From F1-120-MAGs118 sp013360535 (GTDB lineage: Bacteria > Planctomycetota > UBA1135 > GCA-002686595), in NCBI GenBank assembly GCA_026647215.1, contig JAPKHC010000031.1:1-45472 (forward strand): a stretch of 45,472 bases of DNA, in the 5' to 3' direction. Of the stretch, positions 10,201 through 18,393 are shown piece by piece. How positions within the stretch are numbered: the stretch's first letter is position 1; every line of letters starts with the position of its first letter. The notes below the pieces were generated by a model, which saw nothing but the letters and a program-made list of their open reading frames with translations, did no database searches and was not told where the DNA came from. Made by a program: the position numbers and the translations under genes.

Positions 10201-11451
10201 GCGCAGCACCGCCTCGTAGGGCAGGTCGAACAGGCCGTCCTTGGCGTGCAGGTAGATCGGCACCTGCACGAGCGTGACGCGCGAGCCCGCGGCGTTCGCG
10301 AGGCCCAGGCGCACCGCGGCCTTCTGGATCGGATCGTTGTCGGGATCGATCAGGTTGTGCGTGGAAACGCCGAGCGCTCCGCTGGCGGGCGCTTGTGGAT
10401 GTTCGAGCCGCTCGCGCAAGGCCTGCGCGACGCCGGACTGGCCAGCGGGAACCGCGAGCAGCGCGACGATCTCGCGCCCGGAGCGCGTGTTGCACTGCGC
10501 CAGCGCCTCGAGCAGCAGGTCGATGCCCTTGTTGTGGAACTCGTAGCGCCCCGAGAGCACGAGCAGCGCCGCGTTCGACACGTCGCGCCCGAGGAAACGC
10601 GACGCGAGCCGCAGCACACGCGCGCGCGCGTCGTCGCGCAGGACCGGACCCGCGAGCTCGTCGATCACCGACAGGTCGATGCCATTGGGGAGCAGCGGTT
10701 CCGCCTTGCGGCCGAGCAGGAGCTCCGCCTCGCGCGCGGTGATCTCGCTCACCGTCGTGAACACGTCGGCCTTCTGCGCGCAAGCCGCCTCCATCGAGTG
10801 CTTCGAGCGCACGCCGACGTCGCCCGCCGCGTCCTCGGGCTTGCGCCCCTTGAGGCCCTCCGCCGGCTCCGTGCCGCCGTGCGACAGGCTGCGCCCGAGG
10901 ATCGTCGCGTGCGTCGTGAACACCGTGCCGATCGCCGGCAGCTTGTGCTTGAGGTAGAGCAGTCCAGAGCCCGTCATCCACTCGTGGAATTGCGCGACGG
11001 CGAAGCCGGTGGTGCGCGAGACGCGCTCCTGGCACCAGCGCTCGATCACCATCGCGGCGGCCCAGCCGAAGATCACCGGCTCGTCGTAGTCCCAGCCGCC
11101 CGTGATCGAGTCGACGCCGTGCACCGACCAAAGCTCCGACAGGATGTCGTTCTTCTTGCCGTACAGCCCCGTGAATTCGACCAGGATCACCAGCGGACGG
11201 CCCGGGATCTTCCAGCGTCCGACGCGCACGGGAACACCGAGCGCGCGGCAGCTCTCGACGAACGCCTCGTGGCCGCTCTCCTCCTCGAACACGTCGCCGG
11301 ACTCGCGCCGGCCGAGCAACCACGGCCCGATGGCCACGTAGTCGTCGCCGAAGCGCTCGACGAGCGTCTTGGCCTTGGTCGAGATGACGGTGTGGATCCC
11401 GCCGACCTTGTTGCAGACTTCCCAGCTGACTTCGAAGAGAGTGAACGTCAC
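7240..11451 (-). CDS. glgP: Fused GT3 glycogen synthase-like and GT35 alpha-glucan phosphorylase
   Basis: 1403 aa with two enzymes in one chain. Residues 1 to about 540 are a GT3 (eukaryote-type glycogen synthase) domain: LFEVSWEVCNKVGGIHTV at the start, and FYEPWGYTPEESLAVG near 427, the GT3 nucleotide-sugar signature. Residues about 580-1300 are an alpha-glucan phosphorylase of the short type with its DUF3417-like lead-in (LSRNVYWCWDPE), CAEFGLHESLKVYSGGLGILAGDH, and the pyridoxal-phosphate lysine motif EASGTSGMKVAANG near 1155. A beta-rich tail of about 100 residues ends it. Synthesis and phosphorolysis of alpha-1,4-glucan are expected. The start is a GTG at 11451 that overlaps the TGA of the GH57 gene (GTGA), implying translational coupling; the longer frame upstream is only overlap with that gene. 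Similar long 'alpha-glucan family phosphorylases' are known in other phyla. Confidence 0.92.
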   Translation of the reverse strand: MTFTLFEVSWEVCNKVGGIHTVISTKAKTLVERFGDDYVAIGPWLLGRRESGDVFEEESGHEAFVESCRALGVPVRVGRWKIPGRPLVILVEFTGLYGKKNDILSELWSVHGVDSITGGWDYDEPVIFGWAAAMVIERWCQERVSRTTGFAVAQFHEWMTGSGLLYLKHKLPAIGTVFTTHATILGRSLSHGGTEPAEGLKGRKPEDAAGDVGVRSKHSMEAACAQKADVFTTVSEITAREAELLLGRKAEPLLPNGIDLSVIDELAGPVLRDDARARVLRLASRFLGRDVSNAALLVLSGRYEFHNKGIDLLLEALAQCNTRSGREIVALLAVPAGQSGVAQALRERLEHPQAPASGALGVSTHNLIDPDNDPIQKAAVRLGLANAAGSRVTLVQVPIYLHAKDGLFDLPYEAVLRTADLSLFPSFYEPWGYTPEESLAVGVPTVTTDLAGFGLWARAEKLGRKDGVWLLDRAGIDDVKSTATLAGWIDEFVAAELGRKGVVETCRRTAQRTAWSDLVKRYYSAFDAALEAAKARVDGQPMARFRSRVPLAIAPAVEGKRPRLYPFEVSATLPRELAGLERLSRNVYWCWDPEGTSLFEEISQVGWDSSGHNPVLFLRMVFPEDLEARARDAKYVAKLERVLARFDRYMASKGTQTWGAISAEHPVAYFCAEFGLHESLKVYSGGLGILAGDHLKSASDIGLPLVAVGLFYHAGYLRQKLSAAGDQMALPAENDPRNLAVELVRDSNGAPLEVQLQLPSATLFLRAWRVQVGRVDLYLLDADYDKNRAEDRVITQQLYGGDHEHRLRQELVLGRGGVKLLGTMGVEPSVFHINEGHAAFLVLSRTGKLIRDHGLTFDEARELVRSTTVFTTHTPVPAGHDRFGEDLMRRYFSDVEGWLGVTWERFLSLGQAEEDRANFNMTYLAMGFAGFTNGVSKLHGEVSKDLLRPYWPRLLKSEVPVRSVTNGVHLSSWMHPELQRLCGGGAEPIRGADVRQKAAKLDPRALWAARTALRARFLAHARASIERAFVDRHDSPALLAKLLEGLEPDALLVGFARRFAPYKRADLVLRDLERLKALFTDPRRPVRIFFAGKAHPRDTEGQKILRKVVEITRSPDFAGRIFFLEDYDIELARALVQGVDVWLNNPIRTLEASGTSGMKVAANGGLNLSIADGWWIEGYDGTNGWTIGEDRVWPNPELQDEIDSRSVVELLQRELAPLFFERDADGVPRRWMERALRSLATIPAEFNTDRMVSEYRDRAYAPMSKLYAELSRERCAPARALAAVRARSRKAFGELAILEAQVSDLAGLRVGDTVEARVKLDLAGLAPSDITVELVLGHSKDGGELRNPVQVALHADGALDGRLQAYTGTYRIQRSGNFAYGLRVRIRPIEGLDDGTGDLVRWA

Positions 11452-12857
11452 GGTTTGGCGGTGCGGCGCCGGGCCTTCGGCTTGGCGCTGCGGGGCTTCT
11501 TGGCAGAGGACTTGGGAGCGGCGGCCTTCGCACGACGGGGCTTGCGCTTCCCACGCGGCTTGCGCTCGCGCGTGGAATCGCCGGCCTCGCCGCTCGTGGG
11601 CTTGCGTCGGGTCTGGGAACGCCTCTCTCTCGGACGATCGCCGTCGGAGCTTGAGAGCGCGGCCAGTCGGGCACGCACGTCGCGGGAGAGGTCGTCGAAC
11701 ACGTTCATGAACGAGATGAACGCGTCGTGGGGGGTGGCATAGGGGCTGAAGTACTTGTGCACGTCCCCGTCGGAGAACCACTTCGTGCACATGTAGTAGA
11801 CGTGGTCGGAAGTCGAGAGCCGCTGCCACTTGGCGTAGGGGCCGTCGTCACCGGCTTCCGCGAGGCGGCGCACGGCCGGGAGCAGGCCGTAGAGCGCCTC
11901 GTGCGCGGCTTTCTGCATCGGGTTGCCAAGCCAGGCGGTCAGGTCGCGCTCGGCGTCGGCCCAGCTGGTCGGGCGCGGGATGTCGAGGCGCGCCACGGGG
12001 TCGAGCTCGGTCGCGATCTCCGAAGGAGTGCGGAATTGCAGCGCGCCGGTCGCGAGGCAGGCGGCCGGGAGCTTCTGCATGAAGCGGAAGATGCCCGTCT
12101 CCTCCCACTGGTGCTCGCCGAACGTCTCGTAGTCCATGAACAGGCCGACGAAGCGCTCGCGCGTGCCCAGCGCCGCGAGCCAGCCCGCGAAGCGCTCCGG
12201 CGAGAGCGGGTACTCGGGCCATTCCTTGTTCGAGAACCGGAAGGCGATGTCGTCGGAGTACTTGTAGGAGCGCAGGAGCAGCTTGATGCGCTCGCAGCCC
12301 TCCGGACGGTACACGCGGTGCGGGCTGCGCCAGCCGAGCAGCTGGTCGGCGCCCTCGCCGAGGATCGCGGTGAAGCCGAGCTCTTCCGCGCGCCGCGCGA
12401 TCTCGTTGGTGATCACGAGCTCGGTGTTGCGGAAGGTCGTCGGGCGGCGGCCGAAGAGCTTCTCGATGCGCGCCGCCTGCGCGAGCACCTGCCGGTCGAA
12501 CTCCTCGAGCGACACGAGCGCCGAGAGCGAGTGGTGCGAGGTCTCGCCGAGGAACTCGACGCAGCCGGTCTTCGCCAGCGCCTGGAAGCTCTCGATCACC
12601 TCCGGCACCCAGCGCTCGAACTGGTCGAGGGCCGCGCCCGAGATCGAGTACGCGATGCGGAAGCGCTTGCCCGAGGCCTTGATGCACTCGAGCATCTGCC
12701 GGTTCATCGGCAGGTAGCACTTCTGCGCCACGCGGCGCACGATGCGCGCGTTCTCGGCGTCGTCGAACCACTCCTGCCCCGCGCCGATGTCGAAGAACGT
12801 GAAGTGCCTCAGGCGCCACGGCTGGTGCACCTGGAAATAGAAGACGACGGAGCGCAT
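11448..12857 (-). CDS. GH57-family glycoside hydrolase with a basic C-terminal tail
   Basis: 469 aa. Residues 1 to about 400 are a GH57 catalytic domain (alpha-amylase/4-alpha-glucanotransferase group): FQVHQPWR at 8-15, FLGETSHHS at 102-110, the nucleophile motif TFRNTELVI with Glu146, and the acid/base motif LFMDYETFGEHQ with Asp242. No signal peptide, so it is cytoplasmic like the glycogen enzymes around it. The last 68 residues (402-469) are almost only Arg, Lys, Pro, Ala and Ser (for example KPRGKRKPRRAKAAAPK), resembling a histone H1-type tail, which is not part of GH57. Third gene of the glycogen operon: 46 nt after the GT4 gene and overlapping the next gene by 4 nt. Likely remodels glycogen chains. 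ATG 12857 opens directly on the domain. Confidence 0.9.
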   Translation of the reverse strand: MRSVVFYFQVHQPWRLRHFTFFDIGAGQEWFDDAENARIVRRVAQKCYLPMNRQMLECIKASGKRFRIAYSISGAALDQFERWVPEVIESFQALAKTGCVEFLGETSHHSLSALVSLEEFDRQVLAQAARIEKLFGRRPTTFRNTELVITNEIARRAEELGFTAILGEGADQLLGWRSPHRVYRPEGCERIKLLLRSYKYSDDIAFRFSNKEWPEYPLSPERFAGWLAALGTRERFVGLFMDYETFGEHQWEETGIFRFMQKLPAACLATGALQFRTPSEIATELDPVARLDIPRPTSWADAERDLTAWLGNPMQKAAHEALYGLLPAVRRLAEAGDDGPYAKWQRLSTSDHVYYMCTKWFSDGDVHKYFSPYATPHDAFISFMNVFDDLSRDVRARLAALSSSDGDRPRERRSQTRRKPTSGEAGDSTRERKPRGKRKPRRAKAAAPKSSAKKPRSAKPKARRRTAKP

Positions 12858-12903
12858 CGGGGCCGGCGCAGCATAGAGAGCGCCGTGGGCCGTTTCGAGG
12901 GCG

Positions 12904-14367
12904 CTAGCGCGCGCGTTCCGGCGCCGAGCCGGTCGTTCCCGCGACCTCGCCGTACACACGCTTGAGCGCGGCCGCACGCTCGTCCCAGCTCATCGCGCGC
13001 ACCTCGTCGCGGCCCTCGGCCAGCAGGTGGTCCTTGAGCGAAGGGAACTTCAGCAGCGCGAGGATCTTGTTGGCGATTTCCTGCACGTCCCAGAAATCGA
13101 CCTTGAGCGCATTGCGCAGCACTTCCGACACGCCGCTCTGGCGCGAGACGATCACGGGCACGTCGAGCGCGAGCGCCTCGAGCGGCGAGATGCCGAAGGG
13201 CTCCGAGACCGAGGGCATCACGTAGATGTCGGCCATCGAGTAGATGCGCTCGACGTCGGCGCCCTTGAGGAAGCCGGTGAAATGCACGTGGCGCGCGAGG
13301 CCCATGCGCGCCGCGCGCTCGATCATCTTCGGCAGCATGTCGCCGGAGCCGACCATCACGAACTTGACGTTCGGCTCGACCTTGACGACGCGTGCGGCGG
13401 CCTCGAGGAAGTAGTCGGGGCCCTTCTGGTACGTGACGCGGCCGAGGAACAGCACGACGGGCTCCTCGATGCGCTTCGTGCCGCCGGTCGAGCGCTCCTG
13501 CTCGCCCTTGGTCACCGCGTTGTGCACGACGCGCAGCTTCGCCTCGTCGACGCGGTAGTTCTTGCGCAGCACCGAGCCCGTGTAGTGGCTGACGCACACG
13601 ACGCGGTCGGCGCTGTCGAGGCCGAGCTGCTCGAGGTCGCGGATGCGCGTGTCGGGCTTGTCGCCGGAGCGGTCGAACTCGCAGGCATGCACGTGGGCGA
13701 CCAGCGGGCGACCGAGCGTGCGCGCGGCGGCGACGCCGGCGGGGAAGGTCATCCAGTCGTGCGCGTGGACGAGATCGAAGCGCTCGCGCCGCACGAGCGC
13801 CTCGACGCAGCGTGCGTAGCGCTCGACCTCGGCGAACAGGTCCGGTCCGTATTTCCCGGTGAATTCGTACTTGCGGCGCTCCCGGCGGCGCACCGGGACA
13901 CGCTCGAGGACACGCTCGACGCGGTCGGGCGTGCGCACGGCGCGGGTCGTGGTCTCGAGCTCGAGCTGGGTGCCGACGTGGACGGGGCTCGCACGCTCGC
14001 GCAGGGACTCGAGCCACTCGCGCAACGCGCTCGGGGTCGCGTAGGCCGAAGGTGCGGGCAGGTCGTCCGGCGGCAGCACGACGCTCGGCCGGGCGCGCAG
14101 GCGCTGCGACTCGATCTCGCGCGTCTCGCCGGGCACACGCCGCAGGCGCTCGACCTCGACGTGCTCGACCGTCTCCTCGTCGACCTCGAGCTCGTTGCAG
14201 CCGAGCACGCGTGCGTGGGTCGAGTCCTCGTCGCCCGTCGCGCGCGGCACGACGAACGTGACGTCCACCGAGTGGTGGTGGAGCCCCGCGCACAGGCCCG
14301 CGCAGGCCGTCGCGAGACCTCCGGTGATGTGCGGCGGGTACTCCCAGCCGAGCATCAGCACCTTCAT
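12904..14367 (-). CDS. GT4/GT5-type glycosyltransferase, probable glycogen synthase
   Basis: 487 aa with two Rossmann domains of a GT-B glycosyltransferase. The N-terminal motif MLGWEYPPHITGGLA (4-18) is the donor-side loop of the starch/glycogen-synthase-like GT4 group. FDLVHAHDWMTFPAG lies mid-protein. The C-terminal domain has VLFLGRVTYQKGPDYFLEAA and the E-x7-E motif in PSVSEPFGISPLEALALDVP. It probably transfers glucose from a nucleotide sugar (or maltose-1-phosphate chemistry) onto alpha-1,4-glucan; the exact donor is not decidable here. It is the second gene of the glycogen operon and overlaps the debranching-enzyme stop (ATGA at 14367-14364). Residues about 70-160 form a charged insert of low similarity to typical members. 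Confidence 0.85.
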   Translation of the reverse strand: MKVLMLGWEYPPHITGGLATACAGLCAGLHHHSVDVTFVVPRATGDEDSTHARVLGCNELEVDEETVEHVEVERLRRVPGETREIESQRLRARPSVVLPPDDLPAPSAYATPSALREWLESLRERASPVHVGTQLELETTTRAVRTPDRVERVLERVPVRRRERRKYEFTGKYGPDLFAEVERYARCVEALVRRERFDLVHAHDWMTFPAGVAAARTLGRPLVAHVHACEFDRSGDKPDTRIRDLEQLGLDSADRVVCVSHYTGSVLRKNYRVDEAKLRVVHNAVTKGEQERSTGGTKRIEEPVVLFLGRVTYQKGPDYFLEAAARVVKVEPNVKFVMVGSGDMLPKMIERAARMGLARHVHFTGFLKGADVERIYSMADIYVMPSVSEPFGISPLEALALDVPVIVSRQSGVSEVLRNALKVDFWDVQEIANKILALLKFPSLKDHLLAEGRDEVRAMSWDERAAALKRVYGEVAGTTGSAPERAR

Positions 14368-16385
14368 CCGCGCCGCGCCCCGGTCGAAGCAGCCAGGGCG
14401 CGCGCGCGCAGGATCTCGGCCGTGCTCCAGGCCTGCGCGATCGTGCCACCGGGGCGGTGCGGCGGGTCGCCGTCGTACACCTCGCTCACGTGGTTGAGCC
14501 CGTGGCGCGTGACCTCGCCTTCGACTTCCGCGAGCAGCGCGAGCACGTGCTCGCCGTTCTTGCGCGTGAAGCCGTGCGCGCGCAGGTAAGCCTCGCAGTG
14601 AAAGCCGAGCAGCCACGGCCACACCGTGCCTTGGTGGTAGGCGCGATCCCGTTCGGCCGGTCCGCCACCGAAGCGACCCTGATAGTCCGGATCGCGCGGC
14701 CCGAGCGTGCGCAGGCCCATCGGCGTGAGGAGCTCGAGCTCGCTCTTCTGCACGACGTCGGCGCGCTGCGCGTCGGAGAGCGGCGAGTGCTCGAGCGCGG
14801 CCGCGATGAGCATGTTGGGGCGCACGCGCAGGTCCGGCGCGCCGTCCTTCCAGCGGTCGGCGAGGTAGCGGGCCTCGGGCAGCCAGAAATGCTCGAGGAA
14901 AGCGGCTCCGACGCGCTCGCGCTCGTGCCGCCAGCGCCGCGCACCCCGCGTGTCGTTCGCGCGCTTCGCCAGGTCCTCGAGGTAGGCGATCAGGAAGTAC
15001 CACAGCGCGTTGAGCTCGACCGCGAGCCCTTCGCGCGGCGTGACGGCGACGCCGTCGACGACCGCGTCCATCCACGTCGTGTTGAGGCGTCCGTCGCCCG
15101 CGAACAGGAGCCCGTTCGGCTCCGTGCCGATGCCCAGGCGCGTGCCGTTCGAGTACTGCTGCGCGATCACTTCCAGCGCGGGCCGCAGGCGCCGCATCAG
15201 CAGTTCCTTGTCGCCGCCAGCGAGGTCGAACAGGCGCACGGCGCGTGCGAACCACAACGACGCGTCGACCGAGCCGTAGTGGCTCTTCGCGGGCGTCGAG
15301 CCGAAGATGTTGGGCAGGAGCCCGGCGTCGAGGAACTTGAGCGCACCTTCGAGCGCCTCACCACACTCCGCCGTGCGCCCGCGCGCGAGCAGCAGCCCCG
15401 GCAGCGAGAGGAACGTGTCGCGGCCCCACTCGGTGAACCACGGGTAGCCCGCGACGACGCCCAGCCGGCCCTCGCGCGTGCGGTAGAGGAAGTCGTCGGC
15501 GCCGAGGTCGAGCTGCGCTTTCGGGCCATTTCCGGCCGATTTTGCGCGCTTCTCGCGCTCCTTCGTCGCCTTGTCCCAGGCGCCCACGAGCGACCTGGGC
15601 AGCGTCGCGAGCGTCGCGGCGACGACGACACTCTCGCCCGGCTCGAGCCTCGCGCGGAACAGGCCCGGCGTGAAGTTGTCCTCGCGGTCGTCGTAGCCGC
15701 GCTCGCGATCGACCTTGTACTCGAGCGTGCGGTACCAGAGCGGATCCCCCTCGAACGCGCCGTCCTTCGCCGCGAGCGCGAGCGTCAGCGCCGGGAGGCC
15801 CGCGTAGGGCTGCAGCCTCAGCGTGCGCCGTGCCTCGTCGAGGTACGTGACCTCCGGATGCAGGTCGACGTTCTCGAACGTGAGCGCATCGGCCTCGCGG
15901 AACGCGACCAGCGGACGCAGGCGCAGCTCGACGGGCTCCGCGCCGCCGACGAGCTCGTAACGCACGAGCACGGTCGGCGAGCCCTTGAGCATCTGGATCG
16001 AGCGCCGGATGCGCGCGTCGCCGATCGAGTGCTCCCAGGTCGGGAACGGGCTCAGCTCGAAGCGCACCAGCGTCTTGTGGCCGTGCGGATGGAACGAGCC
16101 TGGATAGCGGGCGATCGAGAGCGGGAAGTGGCCCTCGCCGCCGGGGCCGAGCGGTTCGCTCGACAGGCTGTGGACGCTCTCTTCGAAGCGCGACAGGAAC
16201 ACGTGGCGCTTGTCCGTGCCGGGAAACGTCGAGACGAGCAGCCCGTGGTAGCGCCGCGTCGGGCACAGGAGCACGGTGCTCGACGCGTAGCCGCCGAGGC
16301 CGTCGGTCTCCAGCCATTCGCGCGTGAGCGCGAGGTCGAGCTCGAGCAGGCGTTCGCGTTCGAGGACAAGGAGCGGAGTTTTCAC
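14364..16385 (-). CDS. Glycogen debranching enzyme (amylo-alpha-1,6-glucosidase family)
   Basis: 673 aa, the normal length for bacterial one-piece debranching enzymes of the GDE/AGL type. The N-terminal domain is recognised by REWLETDGLGGYASSTV and TRRYHGLLVSTFPG. The (alpha/alpha)6 catalytic domain starts near residue 340 with VVAGYPWFTEWGRDTFLSLPGLLL and continues through TTWMDAVVDGVAVTPREGLAVELNALW and YHQGTVWPWLLG. It removes alpha-1,6 branches from limit dextrin, complementing the phosphorylase encoded downstream. First gene of a four-gene minus-strand operon. The start is a GTG at 16385; upstream in-frame ATG codons would add low-complexity Arg/Ala residues. Divergent from the BatA-like gene across 160 nt. 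Confidence 0.92.
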   Translation of the reverse strand: MKTPLLVLERERLLELDLALTREWLETDGLGGYASSTVLLCPTRRYHGLLVSTFPGTDKRHVFLSRFEESVHSLSSEPLGPGGEGHFPLSIARYPGSFHPHGHKTLVRFELSPFPTWEHSIGDARIRRSIQMLKGSPTVLVRYELVGGAEPVELRLRPLVAFREADALTFENVDLHPEVTYLDEARRTLRLQPYAGLPALTLALAAKDGAFEGDPLWYRTLEYKVDRERGYDDREDNFTPGLFRARLEPGESVVVAATLATLPRSLVGAWDKATKEREKRAKSAGNGPKAQLDLGADDFLYRTREGRLGVVAGYPWFTEWGRDTFLSLPGLLLARGRTAECGEALEGALKFLDAGLLPNIFGSTPAKSHYGSVDASLWFARAVRLFDLAGGDKELLMRRLRPALEVIAQQYSNGTRLGIGTEPNGLLFAGDGRLNTTWMDAVVDGVAVTPREGLAVELNALWYFLIAYLEDLAKRANDTRGARRWRHERERVGAAFLEHFWLPEARYLADRWKDGAPDLRVRPNMLIAAALEHSPLSDAQRADVVQKSELELLTPMGLRTLGPRDPDYQGRFGGGPAERDRAYHQGTVWPWLLGFHCEAYLRAHGFTRKNGEHVLALLAEVEGEVTRHGLNHVSEVYDGDPPHRPGGTIAQAWSTAEILRARALAASTGARRG

Positions 16386-16429
16386 GTTGGGGGCGGCCCG
16401 GCCAAGGCGAGGCCGGAGGGGGAGGATAC

Positions 16430-16443
16430 GCCTCGCGCGAGGC
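16430..16443. promoter_or_regulatory. 14-bp perfect palindrome in a divergent promoter region
   Basis: GCCTCGCGCGAGGC is a perfect palindrome midway between the start of the debranching-enzyme gene (minus) and the BatA-like gene (plus). A TAGAAT box at 16513-16518, 27 nt before the BatA-like GTG, is a possible -10 element without a good -35. An operator role is a guess from position; GC-rich palindromes of this size arise by chance in such DNA. Confidence 0.3.
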
Positions 16444-16545
16444 CGGGGCGAGCATCGCGAACGGGCTCCGCAAGAAGCGCGCGTGAAGGCGGCAATCGCG
16501 GGCCGGTGTGCGTAGAATCCGCCGGCCCCGGCGCTCGCCAAACCC

Positions 16546-18393
16546 GTGTTCGCCTACCCGCTCGGACTGCTCGCCCTGCTCGCCGTTCCCGGCGTGATCG
16601 CGCTGCATCTCTACCGCCGCCGCTTCGAGCCTCGGCAGGCGAGCGGGCTGTTCCTGTGGCACGTCGAGGACCGCCAGCCGGTCGCCGGTCGCAAGCGCGA
16701 GCCGCTGGTGCGCAGCGTGTCGTTCTGGTGCGAGCTGCTCGCGGCCCTCGCGCTCGCGCTCGCGTTCTCCGGGCCGCGCTCGTCGTGTTCGGCGAGCGAG
16801 GCCGAGCATCTGGTCGTCGTGCTCGACTCGTCGGCCTCGCTCGGCGCCGTGGTGGAAGGCCGTGAGGTGCGCGAGCGCGCTCTCGACGAGGTGAAGGAGC
16901 GCATCGACGGGCTGCCGCGAGGTTCGCGCGTCACGCTCGTGCGCTCGGGGCCGCGGCCGATGCTCGTCGCCGGTCCGGCGGCCTTTCCCGGCGAGGCGCG
17001 CGAGCGGCTGGAGGAGTGGAAACCGCTCGCGGCGCGCCACGACCTGCAACCGGCGCTCGCGCTCGGCCTCGAGCTCTCCGGCGGCGGCCGCGTGCTCGTG
17101 CTCAGCGACCACTTCGAGCCCGAGTCCTTCCCGCAGACCGTCGAACTCCTGTCGGTCGGCGAGCCCGTCGACAACTGGGCCATCGTGCACGCGGTGCGCT
17201 CCCGCGAGGCCCGCGAGGGTGGCGTCGTCGTCGAGAAGGCCTTTCTTTCGCTCGCGAGCTACGCGCGCGCGCCGAAGGAGCTCACGCTCGTCGTCACGTC
17301 CGCGGGCACCGAGTTCCTGCGCCGCAAGGTCGACATCGGCGCGCGCGACCGGGCGCACCTCGCCTTCGAGTTGCCCGCGGGAACGGACCTGATCGAGGTG
17401 CAGATCGACGCCGACGCGCTCGCGCTCGACAACAAGGTCGCGCTCGTCGCGCCGGCGCCGCGCACGCTCGCGCTGCACTCGACGCTCGGGCCTGAGCTCG
17501 ATGCCGCGCTCGGGTTGAGCGCGCCGGGCGACCCGAATCTCGAGCGCTGGCTGGCGCTCGTGCCGCAGTCGACGGCCGCGGGTTCGCTCGACGCCGCGCA
17601 CCTCGCGCTGACCAAGGGGGCCGAGCTGGGGCGTGCGAGCTGGAACCTCGCCTTCGAGCCGCTGGGAGCCGGACGCAAGGACCTGATCGGCCCGTTCCTC
17701 GCGGAGCGTGGCCATCGTGCGCTGCAGGGCGTGACGCTCGAGGGCCTCGTGTGGAGTGCCGACCCCGAGCTCGTGCTGCCGGGCGCGCCGCTCATTTCCG
17801 CCGGGAATCTCGTGCTGCTCTCGGAGGAGCGTGGCGGGGGGCGCGTCCTGTGGCACATCAACCTCGACCCGCTGCGTTCCTCGCTGCAGCGCTCGCCGGA
17901 CTGGCCGATCCTGCTCGCGAACCTCGCCGAGCTGCGCCGCGAGGAACTGCCGGGGCCCGCGCGCACCAACGTGCACATAGGCGAGAGCTTGCAGTACCGG
18001 CCGGGGGCCGAGGCCACGCGCGTCGAGCGCAAGGACGAGGCGGCGCCGCTGCTCTACAAGCTGACCGGTCCGCTCGGCGTACCCGAGCAGCGCGAGCGCG
18101 AGGTCGCGGCGCTCGAGCAAGTCGTGATCGACGGACTCGAGGAACCGGGCCTGTACGAGCTCAGCCTCGGCGCCGAGCGTGTGGCGCAATTTGCGCTTTC
18201 CTTCGCCGATGCGGCGGAATCCGACCTCTCGACGGCGCTCGCCGGGCGGCGCGAGGCGACGCTGGGCAACGCGCAGGTCGAGGCGGCGCTGTCGTGGATC
18301 GAAGTGGCGCTGCTCGCGCTGGCGGCCGCGGCGCTGATCCTCGACTGGTTCGTGCTGCGCACCAGCGCCCGCACGATCCCGGGGGTGAGCTGA
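16546..18393 (+). CDS. BatA-type membrane protein with VWA domain
   Basis: 615 aa. The N-terminus (MFAYPLGLLALLAVPGVIALHLYRRRF) and the second hydrophobic segment near 60-80 form the double-transmembrane 'aerotolerance regulator' (BatA) N-terminal domain. A von Willebrand A domain follows, with a partial metal site DSSAS (LVVVLDSSASLGAV). A last transmembrane helix lies near the C-terminus (ALLALAAAALILDWFVL). Such proteins work with MoxR ATPases and DUF58 proteins, as encoded on the opposite strand here; their molecular job is poorly defined. The GTG at 16546 is the only start before the hydrophobic segment. The stop codon abuts the next gene (TGAATG), so the two are co-translated. Confidence 0.85.
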   Translation: MFAYPLGLLALLAVPGVIALHLYRRRFEPRQASGLFLWHVEDRQPVAGRKREPLVRSVSFWCELLAALALALAFSGPRSSCSASEAEHLVVVLDSSASLGAVVEGREVRERALDEVKERIDGLPRGSRVTLVRSGPRPMLVAGPAAFPGEARERLEEWKPLAARHDLQPALALGLELSGGGRVLVLSDHFEPESFPQTVELLSVGEPVDNWAIVHAVRSREAREGGVVVEKAFLSLASYARAPKELTLVVTSAGTEFLRRKVDIGARDRAHLAFELPAGTDLIEVQIDADALALDNKVALVAPAPRTLALHSTLGPELDAALGLSAPGDPNLERWLALVPQSTAAGSLDAAHLALTKGAELGRASWNLAFEPLGAGRKDLIGPFLAERGHRALQGVTLEGLVWSADPELVLPGAPLISAGNLVLLSEERGGGRVLWHINLDPLRSSLQRSPDWPILLANLAELRREELPGPARTNVHIGESLQYRPGAEATRVERKDEAAPLLYKLTGPLGVPEQREREVAALEQVVIDGLEEPGLYELSLGAERVAQFALSFADAAESDLSTALAGRREATLGNAQVEAALSWIEVALLALAAAALILDWFVLRTSARTIPGVS

